From Aulostomus chinensis (lineage: Eukaryota; Chordata; Actinopteri; Syngnathiformes; Aulostomidae), in contig JBBMOA010000003.1 of the NCBI GenBank assembly GCA_037954235.1, positions 10,789,723 to 10,853,722 on the forward strand: a DNA stretch of 64,000 nucleotides, written 5' to 3'. The position numbers and the translations under genes are program-made. The notes under the pieces were generated by a model. It ran no database searches, had not been told where the DNA came from, and was given only the letters and a program-made list of their open reading frames with translations. Positions 26,282 to 37,069 of this stretch are shown here, in pieces (position 1 is the first letter of the stretch; each line of letters begins with the position of its first letter).

Positions 26282-26861
26282 AATTATTTATTCCTCTGCT
26301 GAAAAAGCCAAAGATTGACAACCTATGCAAGAGAAAGCAGCTGGGAAAAGAAACAAAGAAAAAATGACGAGGTCACTTAACTGCCAAAGAAGAAAATTAC
26401 AAGACAATTAATATATTTGGTCAGGTGTTGGCAGTAAGACAGAGAGGGATGAGGATGATGTATTCCCACACATGTACACGCACACTTCCATTTTAAGGGT
26501 TTAACTTTCCTCCTTCATGTTAACAATCAAAGCCATCCAGAGGAGAACACAGGGACGGTGTGGCAGAGACCCAAATGCTTTCAGACTTTTCTTTGTCTCT
26601 CCACCTTCACACTGTTGCAACCCCTGCCTTCTTCATCCCAACCCCTCTTGCCTGCTACATTTGACTGCTTTGGTTCTCTTTTAAATTTTTTAATCTTGAA
26701 AAAAATGCCGCAAGTAACCTTCAATTACTGAATTGTGTCAGGGTAACCTGCTTCAGAGCCGCTGAGCAGCAAAATGTCAAAAGTAATTGCAGCTGAGGGT
26801 TATCCCTATCAGCCAATAATTTTGTGTCAGGAAAAAACAAAATATATTTAGTTTAGAATGA

Positions 26862-27108
26862 CAACGGCTCAAAGATAGAGTGGCTGTCTCAGAACCTAAG
26901 GGTCGCTGGTTCGATCTTCACTTCCCCTTCACCATGTCAAAGTATCCTTGAGCAAGACACTGAGCCCCGAATTGCTCCTGATGGCCCTGTGATGGACTGG
27001 GGACCCGTCCAGGGTGAACAAGCCTCTCGCCCAGTGTCAGCTGGGAGACTCCAGCCCCCCTACGACCCTTAGTGGATAAACGATATAGAAAAAGGATGGG
27101 TGGATGGA
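26862..27108 (+). mobile_element. Family B tRNA-headed SINE
   Basis: It has a tRNA-like head with GGCTCAAAGATAGAGTGG (A-box side) and GCTGGTTCGATC (B-box), then 'TTGAGCAAGACACTGAGCCCC', then the tail shared with family A ending in GGATGGGTGGATGG. It is the more complete of the two family B copies. Confidence 0.75.
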
Positions 27109-27269
27109 AAACAAAACAATGGAAAGAAGCAAATATTTTAAATTTGAAAAGAAGAGTGTAGGTTTAATGGAAATTTTGCTTAAAAAGTTCACAAAATTAA
27201 ATGGTCATCTTGCAGGGAATACCGCATTTTCATAATATACATCTAATAACTTGTGCGGTGAAGCACCTG

Positions 27270-27657
27270 GCAGCATGGTGGTGCAGTGGTTAGCACTGTC
27301 ACCTGAAGGTTCTGTGTTCGAGTCTTGGCTCAGGCATGGGATCTTTCTGTGTGAGTCTCCATGTTCTCCCTGTTCCTGTGTGGGTTCTCTCTGGTACTCC
27401 AGCTTCCTCCCACAGTCCAAAGACATCAAGAGGGAACGAGGTTGATTGATACTCTAAATTGACCGTAGGTGTGACTGTGAGTGTGAATGGTTGTCTGTCT
27501 CTATGTGTTGGTCCTGTGATGGACTGGTGACCTGTCCAGGGTGAACCCCACCTCTCACCTGAAGGCAGCTGGGATAGGCTCCAGCCCCGCCACCCAGCAA
27601 CCCTTAAGAGGATAAGCAGTAGAAAATGGGTGAACTGACTGACTGACGGGTGGATGG
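27270..27657 (+). mobile_element. Family A SINE, near full length
   Basis: It begins with the tRNA-like head (GGTGGTGCAGTGGTTAGCACT as A-box region, GGTTCTGTGTTCGAGTC as B-box) and runs through the whole body to a degenerate GGATGG tail. A small deletion removes the 'TCACAGCAAG' segment present in the other heads. Confidence 0.88.
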
Positions 27658-28386
27658 TGAAACAGCTAAATTCAATTAAGAACAGACCCAAAGCAAGTCT
27701 TACATGTAAATTAATGATGGTAAGTACAACCATTTAATTTGATTGTCTCTCCCTGAAATTGCAGAGGAAGTGCAGATCAACCCATAAAGCAGCAATAAAC
27801 TAACCCGGGGTGCAGTGTTATTTTTAAAGGATTTTTTTTTGTTTTGTTTTTATTTTCCCAGGCACTTGGCAGAGACACAACTAAACACCAAGCATGCAAT
27901 CACACTTGGTTGAGAGATGTTTCCAGCAGCCTGCACTGACGACTCCCTCAGGAGCGTGGGAGAAACACACAGCCTGGGAGACCGCAACTGTGTCAAGCAC
28001 CCACTCCTACACACAGCCCGAGGACTGGTATAAAACCCGGATTCCTCTGCTAAATCGATATTTTACAGAGGTTGTTGAGCAGCGGGCTGAACTCTGCACC
28101 AATAACCACCCCCTGACAAAATTAACATAGAGTTGGCTGTATGTCTCATGCATTAACGTGAGCTATCCATTGTCAGGTTTCCCACGAGTTTCATTAAAAT
28201 TTAGCTGCGTAAAAGCATTTTCATAAATTTAAAGAGTTTTTCTGTCTTCCATAACGGCAAAATAAAAAAGAAAATAAAAACAATTTGTCTAAGCATGAAT
28301 GCAAACTTTTACAGTAAAACATCCAAATCTTTGTTTCCAGAATCAACAGTTTTCTCCCACCAAAAATTTTCTGCAGAGAAGCTTAC

Positions 28387-28640
28387 CTCCTTGTCAGCGC
28401 CGTGCGCTCAGCAATCCGTTTGCGCGACTTGCGAGTTGATGGGTAGCTTCCCTCCTGTACCGCGGAGCAACCGAGCACATGTTCAGCAGCAGCAGCAGCA
28501 ACAGGACCAGGGGCAAGCGAGACAACGCGGCTCAGTGGGAAGGACGCACGACGGCATTGTCCGCAGGCACCGCTGCCGACGGCTCCACGTACACAGAGGA
28601 GCCTGTTGTCAGCACGAGTTCAGCTGACTGAAGCGGAGGG
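28387..28640 (-). promoter_or_regulatory. gpr22: CpG-rich candidate first exon/promoter of gpr22
   Basis: This is one of few CpG-dense segments in the window. On the minus strand it ends in GGAG followed by GTAAGC, a strong splice donor at 28386-28385. No long frame runs through it; a short upstream ATG at 28557 opens about 23 codons including a poly-Cys run from a CTG repeat. The only minus-strand gene downstream within the window is gpr22, which has a good acceptor at 18469. The link is inferred from splice sites and orientation only. Confidence 0.4.
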
Positions 28641-29390
28641 GAGGCGCTAAACATCCTCATCAACCAGCGCTCCAAACCTGCCTGTGTTAGTGAGCTTTTA
28701 ATTTGAAGTTAACATTAAAATCCAAGATTAGATCTTTTGTCACCAATTCATGTTTATATCTGCTGCGCATCCATTTGCAGCATTAGAATACACACGTTTA
28801 AAATGAAAGCTCTCCTGTTTGACCTATTCATTTACATTTAAAGTTTTTAACTGGTAGCAATTACAAATAAACATGCACATTTTTTCTATGGTGCATTTTT
28901 GCATGAAAGGATGCAAAACTTCAATGGGCTTAAGCCCCAGTTTACCTGATTTCATGTGTAGCATGAAAGTATCCTAAAAGTAAAAATCAGAGTCAATATG
29001 TGTGGATATTCATGTCTTCACCTGCTGAAACTGCATCTTAAGACATTTTCTCTTCAGAACAGCCTCAGCCAATTTAGCTTGCATTTGTTCTCGGTGTTTT
29101 GCTGCCAAGAGGGCTTAAGCAGCACAAGCCATCTTCTCTCAGTATAATGGCCTCCTTCTGTCCATGAGCATCTGCTTGCTCCTCCCTCCTGTTTTTCTGA
29201 AGCAGGAGCAGGGTGCAGTTGACAGGACAGAGGCAGGCTAAAGGGACAATTAAGAGACTCCTGGGAGAGACAGCTGGACCTGTTGCCAACATCACCAGGT
29301 ATGACCAGGCACCACTCTAGTCTAATGGGAAACAGCAAAACTGTGGCACTTGTTAAAATACTAACATTCAGAAAAGGAAAAACAAAAATC
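28641..29390. other. Spacer between gpr22 5' exon and cidec
   Basis: No gene seen. AT-rich sequence with overlapping short frames on the minus strand that resemble no known protein. Confidence 0.5.
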
Positions 29391-29396
29391 TTTATT
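29391..29396 (-). terminator. cidec: Poly(A) signal of cidec
   Basis: AATAAA on the minus strand, 185 nt past the cidec stop codon; a normal position for a short 3' UTR. Confidence 0.6.
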
Positions 29397-29580
29397 CATT
29401 CAGATCATTGGAATAAGTTACAAATTTATAGAGGGAAAAGGAAAAAGCACTTGGTGGGATAACTTGTGGCTATATATGTGGGATGACAAAATGTAAGAGA
29501 AAATGACAAAGACATTCGCAGTGTGAAATGTTCTAAAAAAAAAAAAGCGCAGCAAAGAGACATGAGCAGGCAGAGCTCCA

Positions 29581-32099
29581 TTATTTCATCCATGATATCC
29601 ATGTTGCTTTCCCTCCATCACCCTCAGATGAGTCCATCATCTGTGGGAGGGTTTCCCCAGAAGCATGCCCTGTCAGGCCCTTTTCCGCCCTCTCGTCATC
29701 ATCTAGCAGCTGCTCGATGTAGCAGGAGGAGCCCAGCAGGATGTGGCCGGTGGCCTGCATGGAGAAGATAGTCCACCGCAAAGCCTCCCTGGAGGAGCAG
29801 GTCATAGATAGTATAATTTCCAATCAGAAAAGGGATTTACATGTGTATGAGGGTGAAGATCGAAAAAGGACATTTGAGTTATTGTCAGTGTAAACTAAAC
29901 AAACTTAACACCAATTGTCAAGGAATCGACTGAAATCCTTGTGTGGTCATTTCTCAAACAAGCCACACTACATACCATCTGACAAAGAAAACAGCAAACC
30001 TCTTGATCTGCAGTGTTGCAGGAACACAAAAGCAACACAGGAGATTCATCTATAAAATATAATCCTTTGACACACGCTCCATACCAAAAGCTGCAGATCC
30101 CAGGAGTGATGACATAACTCCTCCCAAAATTAATCTCGTTCAAATCTAGCCTATTTCAACTCTGACACCCACACCGGCTAGCATGGGAAAGTGGATTTTA
30201 TATTTTACTAGCACAAAGAATACTGGAAATGCTCTACTGATTTTGTAACAGATAAAAATCACAATCAATCGTAAAATAGTAATGCTAACAATAATGCCTT
30301 GGCATGGTAGAGAAGGCTATAGAAATCTCAAATACCCCAAACAGGTTCTTTTACTCACTTAAAAAGGTTTTTGGCAGCGTAACAGCGCAGGTCATAGGAC
30401 AGAGTATAAACACCATACAGGGTTGCCTTCACATTCAGGGAGCCAATGAAATCCTTGGGGTTGTTCTTGTAGAGGTCCAGAGTCAGCTTGGCCACATCTA
30501 TGCGGGGCTGTGTCCTGTATTCACTGAACAAATCTCCAGAGGGGGTATCCTGGAGAAGCATCTATTCTGGTCAAATGACTGCAGCTCCCTATGCATAAAA
30601 ACTATACAAACAACATTTTCTACACAAATATACTTGTGAAAAAAAAAAGAATGAGATGAGTGCAACAATATAATGGTTACATTATTTTAAAAAATACTGT
30701 CATTTATATTCACTGTCATGCTGGGTGTATGATTCTGTACAGACCTAGCCATACATTTTATAACGTGACAGAAAACATCTGTTTGCAACATGAGGATCAA
30801 AATGTGATTAATAATCACTCTAAGTACTATAAAGGAAGGAGGCGGTGCAATGGTGCCCAGCCAACGTACAGGTTATGACATAACTCAGCCTTTAGCTGAA
30901 GACATTTCATTTTGTCTGAGATGCCACTGCTGAGGCCAAGAAACAGAAGAGTTCTGAAATCTCCTTTCAGTTTCCCACCTGGGTGAAATTTAAGTGTCAG
31001 AAGAATGAGCGAATATCTCGTACAGGAAGTAGCCAGCAATGAGAGTGCATTCCTTCACTAAGGTCAACTTTGGGCAAGAGGCAAGGTAAGTGTGAGGTCA
31101 GCATCAGAACTAACATTTTGGAGGCATGATGCAAATTGTGGTATGCATCAATATCTATGGAAATTTCATCAATTTCTTCTGCTTTTCAGAGAGCAGCATT
31201 CAAATTTAATGAGACCTCTGGGTCTGATTAATATTCAACTCGTTATTTCATTTCTCTAAAAATGATGAAGGCCGAACCTAATCTCTGGTCTTCCCCACGC
31301 TTTGCACAAGATGTGAAATTTCTCCCCCATTCAGTCTGACATTCAAAATACTGTGAACCAGATATTCTTTGATTCAGGCCTTTGCACTGTTAATGTGACT
31401 TCCAAGCACAGACTGACAACGAAAGGTTGTACAACAAGGAGTCTCAATATGTTCAGCATCACACTGAACATTGCAAAACTGCAGTAGCTGAGCAACAGTG
31501 CCACCTTGTGGTCCTTTTTGTATCTTACCAGATGTGGAGTCCACTTCTGTCCCTCCTCCAGGACCATGAAGACAGTATTCTCAGGCAGTGTCTGGAAGAA
31601 CTCCTCTGTGTCCACGCTGGTGCCGTCTTCATCCAGCACCAGATCACTGACACACAGAACACTCAGCGAGTCGCCCACCTGAGACCACCAACACACAAAA
31701 TGGAAATACCCAGCAACCCACAGGTCAGTCCGATGGCATCCTATGCACACACTAGAATGACTATGCCACCTCATTCCTTTACATTCTTTGCTCAACCCTT
31801 CTTTCTCACCCTGTCAATCAGGTCTTCCAGTGCATCTGCCATTATCCCCTTCTTCATACTGCGCTCAGCATTTGTGACTCGGAAAGGCTTTGGGCGAGGG
31901 GCTCGACGCAACAACAGCTGCTGGGTCATGGAAGCACTGGCAGATACGCTGGTGGTCACACACCTGAGAAACATCCAAAAATGAGGAAGCAGATCGACTT
32001 GATTTGTCTAGAGCATCTCAACCACCCCATGAGCTGGTCCTCTTACTTGGAGAGCGAAGACGGAGACAAGAGGCTGAGAGACTTCATTGCATAATCCAT
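29581..32099 (-). CDS. cidec: CIDE-family lipid droplet protein (CIDEC/FSP27)
   Basis: Five coding exons on the minus strand (32047-32099, 31810-31963, 31529-31678, 30359-30549, 29581-29788) join in frame to 251 codons plus stop. CIDEC sits at lipid droplet contact sites and promotes lipid transfer and droplet growth. The N-terminus MDYAMKSLSLLSPSSL closely follows mammalian CIDEC. A CIDE-N domain covers about residues 35-115 with the RPKPFRVTNAERSMKKGIMA and EDGTSVDTEEFFQTLP blocks. A CIDE-C domain (about 135-220) carries DLYKNNPKDFIGSLNVKATL and SMQATGHILLGSSCY. The human protein is 238 residues; the excess here lies in the acidic Gly/Asp/Ser-rich C-terminus. All introns are GT-AG. The N-terminal match favours cidec over cidea or cideb. 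The decayed ttll3-like gene 18 kb away fits the human TTLL3-CIDEC neighbourhood. Confidence 0.93.
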
Positions 32100-33626
32100 C
32101 ACCTTCTAGAAAGCTCCCAGTCCTGCCATCAGAAGATGGAATTTAGCTGTACAGCATCATGAGAAGTTATTCCACCACAACAGTACAGCAAGCCGTCTGC
32201 AATACATTTCAATGAAGTGTTTCACTTATTAGTTTTCTTCAACAGACACATTTCAATACAATATCCAGCAAGACGGAAAAACAAATACCTTACAAGGAAA
32301 GCCAACACCTCCAGCAGCTGCGGGGATAATCCCTGTTGTGGTTGCTTTGCTCCCGGACCTCTGATTTCGTACTTCTCCGTTTCACCCTGCCGTGCTGATT
32401 CTTACACCACTTGGTCACTGAACTTTGTGCTGCTAACTGTTGAGCTAGTTGTGTGTCATCACTTTTATTGTGTAATTGTGTATGAACACATCCTTGAGCC
32501 TCCTGTCAAAAAAAAAAAAAAAGAAAAGAAAAGAAAACAAAAGCCCTGAAACCACACCACAGCGTGGTCAGAGTAACTGAAGGGTCAGTTCTACCAGTGT
32601 TAGCCCATTCCATAGCTCTGGTTTAATTTGTGCAGGTCTTCAGATGCCTGCCTCCGTTGATTTGTTTTATACTTTCAAGGGTTGTGCAGACCAGGTGTAT
32701 CAAGACCTAATTTTATCATCTGGTGTTACACAATTCACTCACAAAAACGCGACAGAAATAGAAGGCGGTGATAACCAGCAGAAAGTAAATAAAACCCCAA
32801 ATGTTTGAGGTCCATCTCTGTGACACATTAAACCTTTGAAGAAGAAAACTGAATAGATTCCCAACATCTCTTTTTTTCTAGCTTAAATTGATCCCTGGAT
32901 ACGATCAGACCTCATTTACACCTGCACTAAAATTAGAGGTCTTTCCACCGCCGCCCAGCCTCACAGTTCCCTTCTGCTCTTTTATTACGTAATTCACGTG
33001 TCGTTGCCGATGGCCAAGATTTCACGCTGTCTGTGAATGTTCATGCACAACTGAACAGCACAGCATTAACTTGAACTAATGGGAGTGTAGGAGAGATTTA
33101 ATCAGAGTAAAGACGTGTCCTCTCTCGTAAACACACTTATTCAGTTCTGACATTAAGCACATTGCGGGACAACAAGGCGGGCAATTACATAAAATCTTCT
33201 CCCAGTATCCACAGTCTCTGCTTCAGTGCGAAGACTAACCAGGGTAAAATGTGACTTCTTTCTTGACCAAAGCATTTGTTCAACAGACAAATTCAAACTG
33301 TACGTTTAAAAGAAAAGTCAAAATGAGACGATATGGTTACTTGGTGTGATGTTAATATCCAGAGAAGAGATGAGGTGATTAACAACTGAGATTTTTTTCT
33401 TGCAGTTTTGAATTGACGCCTGCGTAAGAATAATAGTGCCCCCCCCAAACAACACGGGAGGAAGGAGCCTTGGAAAACAAAACACCTTGCAGGGATAAAG
33501 ATAACTGGTTTGTTAGAGACATCGGGTATGCAATTATGAAACTGTACCGCTTTTACTTTTATAAAAAAAAATTAAAAATAAAAAACGATAGAAGACAGTG
33601 GGAAACAGTGACACATGCAGACTTAC
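32100..33626. other. Probable first intron of cidec
   Basis: This lies between the candidate 5' exon and the first coding exon. An A-rich run at about 32508-32530 is the only notable repeat. The acceptor CTTTCTAG lies just 6 nt before the cidec ATG. Confidence 0.5.
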
Positions 33627-33720
33627 TTTTCGGTGCAGTGCTGCTGTTCATTCCGGACTCGGAGTTAATTAACGACACCTGCAGCTGATTACAGCAGGCG
33701 ACTTCCGGTCTCCAGCAACA
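33627..33720 (-). promoter_or_regulatory. cidec: Candidate cidec 5' exon and promoter
   Basis: On the minus strand an ETS-type motif CCGGAAGT (33701-33708) is followed by a short exon-like stretch ending AAAA and a strong GTAAGT donor at 33626-33621. It contains an ATG 25 nt before the donor. Joined to the cidec coding exon, that ATG is in a different frame from MDYAM, so it would be a short overlapping upstream frame rather than an N-terminal extension. Assignment to cidec rests on strand, position and splice signals. Confidence 0.45.
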
Positions 33721-34716
33721 CACGAATGCGTGAGATTGGTGTTTTTCGCCCAATTATTGAGTTAACCACGACAGTGGCCAACTGTCCGTGAATGATTAAC
33801 TATGGCTGAGCAAGGAGAAGCTCGAGGAGGCTCGTTTTTTTGCAACTTGTCAACTTCCAGTAAATTTCCATTTATGAGGTCCCTGAGGTCACACACATTT
33901 GAAGTCAACATTAATATTTTTTTTTCCAAGTGTCGTATTACTCAAGTGAATTACCGGTGAAAAACCAATGGCGTTTTCCTCTGTCCCTTGGATAAGTGGT
34001 CCCCGCTGGGTCTGGGGACCACCGGTGGTCCGTGAGGAGGCTCACAGGTCCTGAAAAAATGATGAGTTGTTGAACTTCACCTTTATTTATTTTACAAGAA
34101 GTTACCACAAATACAGCATGTACTGGGTACATGACTATTTCTATAATGAATTCACTGGTAGTGTTGGTTACATCCATAAAATAATAACTACAGAAAGAAC
34201 CTCCCAAACAACAAACATAAAACAACACTGCAGCTTTTAATATAATAATCCAACAAATGGAATAATAACACAACATTTACCTACAGCAAATGTAATACTA
34301 CATTTCTGTATATTGGCTGTGTACGACAGTTAACATTTATAAGCTGCAGTTTAAAATTAAATTAGCTGTTTATTACGTTGTGGGAGATTATTACAATTTT
34401 GAAAACTGAATATTTTCACCTTCCTGCAAAAGTATCAAATCCCTGTTTGTCTTTTTCAAAACAGGAAAGGGGACAAATTTTACCAACCAAAAATCAGGAT
34501 TGAAGACATATAAGCTAACTGAGCTGCTAAATGGGGAACGTCTCAGTTGACTTTGAATTGCTCGGTGGTCTGTCTTTGTTGATGGGCAGCACTTTGACAT
34601 GTTATAGCAGGGCAAACACATGTTTTGTTGAAAATTGTTATAGTTGAATAAATATTAATTATTGCCCTGTTCCATGAAGTCAGGCCAGGTCTCTGGTACT
34701 GCACATACTTCCTGCA

Positions 34717-34799
34717 ATCATTCATCCATCCATCCGTGATCCCGGAACCTTCTTGCTGTGAGGTGACAGTGCTAACCACTGCACCACCGTGCCGCCCCC
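34717..34799 (-). mobile_element. Family A SINE with the body deleted
   Basis: On the minus strand a normal head (GGGGCGGCACGGTGGTGCAG, then GTTAGCACTGTCACCTCACAG and AAGGTTCCGGGATC) passes straight into the GGATGGATGGATGAA tail. About 300 nt of body present in the full copies is missing. Confidence 0.75.
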
Positions 34800-35280
34800 T
34801 TCCTTCCTGCAATAATATGCTGCTAAAAACTGCAAAATGCCTAAAATCTGCTTTGTCTTGGAATACACTAACGGGATTAGCTGCCAATGACGACCTTCCG
34901 AAAAATGGAAAACAGAAATTTCCACTACATACATGTTTTAATCCAAAAATAAATGGTCCCATTGGAATGATTTTCTTTATCTAGTGTAACAGTAGTTTTA
35001 TGTAAAGTTATGCCAGGATCATATGGAATGATCTTTAGTGTCCTTTGATGGAGGCACAATTAAATTTTGGTCAATTCTCTCCAGTGTAAACAATAAAGAA
35101 GAAGAAGCTTTTATTGCAAAAGAGCATAGATACAACAAAATGTGTCCTCTACATTTCAACTCGTCCTAAAGGGAGCAACGAGTGGTTGTGTGCAGCACTC
35201 TGGGATCAACTCCAGATCTTCCTACCCATGTCTTCCTCAGGAGCAGCAACAAGAACATTAACCTAACATACATGTCATGA

Positions 35281-35660
35281 AAGGGCGGTACAGTGGTGCA
35301 GTGGTCAGCACTGTCGCCTCACAGCAAGAAGGTTCTGAGTTTGAGTCCTGGCTCAAGCACAGGATCTTTCTGTGTGAGTCTGCATGTTCTCCCTGTTCCT
35401 GTGTGGGTTCTCTCTGGTACTCCAGCTTCCTCCCACAGTCCAAAGACATCAAGAGAGGACGAGGCTGATTGATACTCTAAATTGACTGTAGGTGTGACTG
35501 TGAGTGTGAATGGTCGGTTGTCTCTATGTGTTGGCCCTGTGATGGACTGGCAACTTGTCCAAGGTGAACCCCACCTCACATCCTCCCAGCTGCTGGGATA
35601 GACTCCACCCTCCCATGACCCTTATCAGGATAAGCAGTAGAAAATGGATGGATGGACGGA
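35281..35660 (+). mobile_element. Family A SINE, full length
   Basis: All parts are present in order: tRNA-like head starting GGGCGGTACAGTGGTGCAG, B-box-like GGTTCTGAGTTTGAGTCC, body, and GGATAAGCAGTAGAAAATGG followed by a short GGAT tail. Confidence 0.9.
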
Positions 35661-36066
35661 TAAAGATGTCTTTAATGGTGGAGGAAACCTATGCAGATTC
35701 CACGCAGAAAGACCACAGATGGCTGGGAGCTTCTTGCTGTGAGGAAACAGTGCCAATCACTGTGTATAAAATTATACATAAACAATGTAAATAAAGGATC
35801 CCTGGAAAGCAAGAGCAGTTCAACATTTGAACACATCCTTTGTTCTTTTGTTCGTGACCTCCTATCCTTGAGAAGTGGCAACAAGTCTTCACAGCACTCG
35901 GTTGGATGTAATTATGGGTGCAATCCCTGAACTGTACGGCCAACTGCAACTGACAAAGGAGCACATCAGTTTGGAATGTTGGATGGACTGAACTCAAATT
36001 ATTACAAGAATCTCAGCCAAGACACTAATCTGAAGTCTTGTAGAAGTGATATATCTAAATTAAGAA

Positions 36067-36146
36067 GCTGTGATGGCTGAATGGTTAAACAGTGGATTTG
36101 AAATCAATGGGGTTTCCCCGTGCAGGTTCAAACCCTGTTCACAGTG
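36067..36146 (+). pseudogene. tRNA-Ser(UGA)-like pseudogene
   Basis: The 80-nt sequence follows tRNA-Ser(TGA) closely: acceptor GCTGTGA against TCACAGT (one G-T pair), A-box region TGGCTGAATGGTTAAA, anticodon loop TTTGAAA with TGA, a long variable arm GGGGTTTCCCC, and B-box GGTTCAAACCC. Departures include an AC-type mismatch in the anticodon stem, a G-to-A change at a conserved A-box site and a CG-to-CA change in the B-box. No T4 terminator follows closely. These suggest a decayed gene or retrocopy, though a weakly working tRNA cannot be excluded. Confidence 0.7.
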
Positions 36147-36270
36147 GGAAAGTTATAACATAGGAAATGCTACCTCTTGTAAGTGGTGTTTATGATATTG
36201 GGGACACTGAAATGTGGTGGTCATTGCAGTAATAGCTGCAATGAGTAGCAACATTAAGTGATCTTATGTT

Positions 36271-36280
36271 GTGACGTCAC
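36271..36280. promoter_or_regulatory. Palindromic CRE motif
   Basis: GTGACGTCAC is a perfect consensus cAMP-response palindrome. It lies about 0.8 kb downstream of the ucn2 stop codon, not in an obvious promoter, so its role is open. Confidence 0.3.
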
Positions 36281-37063
36281 ACTTTTCACACACGCCATTT
36301 CTATATTTGCAGAGTTGTCTCTGTCACTTAAGCTGCTCCGTAGCTTTAAGTGATAGTGTCAAGGTCAAGACCATTATAAGACAGAACAAACTCGGCTGTA
36401 GATCAGATGAGCGTTTTTTTTTCACTCTGTTGCATCTCATTTCATGTTCCATGCAGGAACACAGATGAATCATGCTGCAGATCCCAGTCAGCAAGAGAGG
36501 AGATAAATCATCAGCCCTAAAATAGCTGAGACTTATTTGCCAAATTTATCAAGTATTGGTGAACAAAGGTTTATAGAAAAGCTCTGTTCGTCTTTCCGAG
36601 GTCAATATCCTGCCTGGGTCTTTGTCCTGTTATCACCATCACACCGGGGCAGGCTGCAGTGAACACAGGCTCATTTGGCTCAGATACATTCATTTGTTCT
36701 TTGTGGGTTTCTGATCCTTGTAATTATTTGAAGCGTGCCTGATGTCAATACAGAGTGGAATGAATTAGACTTGTGGAAGAAATATGATTATCATAATGGA
36801 TTTAATTGAACAACCTTTCTTTGAATTCAAGACACGTGCAAACACAAGAAACAGATTTCTGATCCACTGGTGACGGAAACAATAGACCCAGCAGCATCAG
36901 CTGACATTGTTGCCAGTGTCCCCTCCATTCATCTTTTACATGAGTGTAGAACAAGGTCATAATAAGTAAATATACTGCTGTTTCTAATCGGATACCTGGG
37001 CTACAATGCACAAAAGTTGACTCAGCGTTGAAGTGGGCTTTACTCCAAAGAGACCCTGGAGCC

Positions 37064-37069
37064 TTTATT
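37064..37069 (-). terminator. ucn2: AATAAA overlapping the ucn2 stop codon
   Basis: The last Lys codon and the TAA stop read AAATAAAG on the minus strand, so a canonical poly(A) hexamer overlaps the stop. An alternative ATTAAA lies at 36801-36806, about 260 nt further on. Confidence 0.45.

Larger units (their letters stand above)
18470..28386. other. Gene-poor stretch, possible first intron of gpr22
   Basis: No protein gene is supported across these 9.9 kb. They contain an X-box-like site, an E-box/CRE, a poly-G run (20311-20322), a TG microsatellite, four SINE copies or fragments and a strong hairpin. If the 28.4 kb exon belongs to gpr22, this is its first intron. Confidence 0.45.
33721..36066. 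other. Intergenic DNA with SINEs
   Basis: No gene seen apart from the two SINE copies listed separately. Short frames here translate SINE sequence or match nothing I recognise. Confidence 0.55.

Noticed and set aside
27299..27733. Recurring peptide with LDVFGLWEEAG and VPERTHTGTGRT seen at several loci (also 35.3, 41.3 and 49.5 kb)
   Set aside because: It looks like a conserved protein family but is a translation of the family A SINE, which is non-coding.
28295..28627. 110-codon plus-strand frame with a poly-Gln run
   Set aside because: The Gln run reads a CAG repeat within a CpG-rich segment better explained as a minus-strand 5' exon.
31427..31984. 185-codon plus-strand frame
   Set aside because: Runs antisense across cidec exons and introns; no domain.
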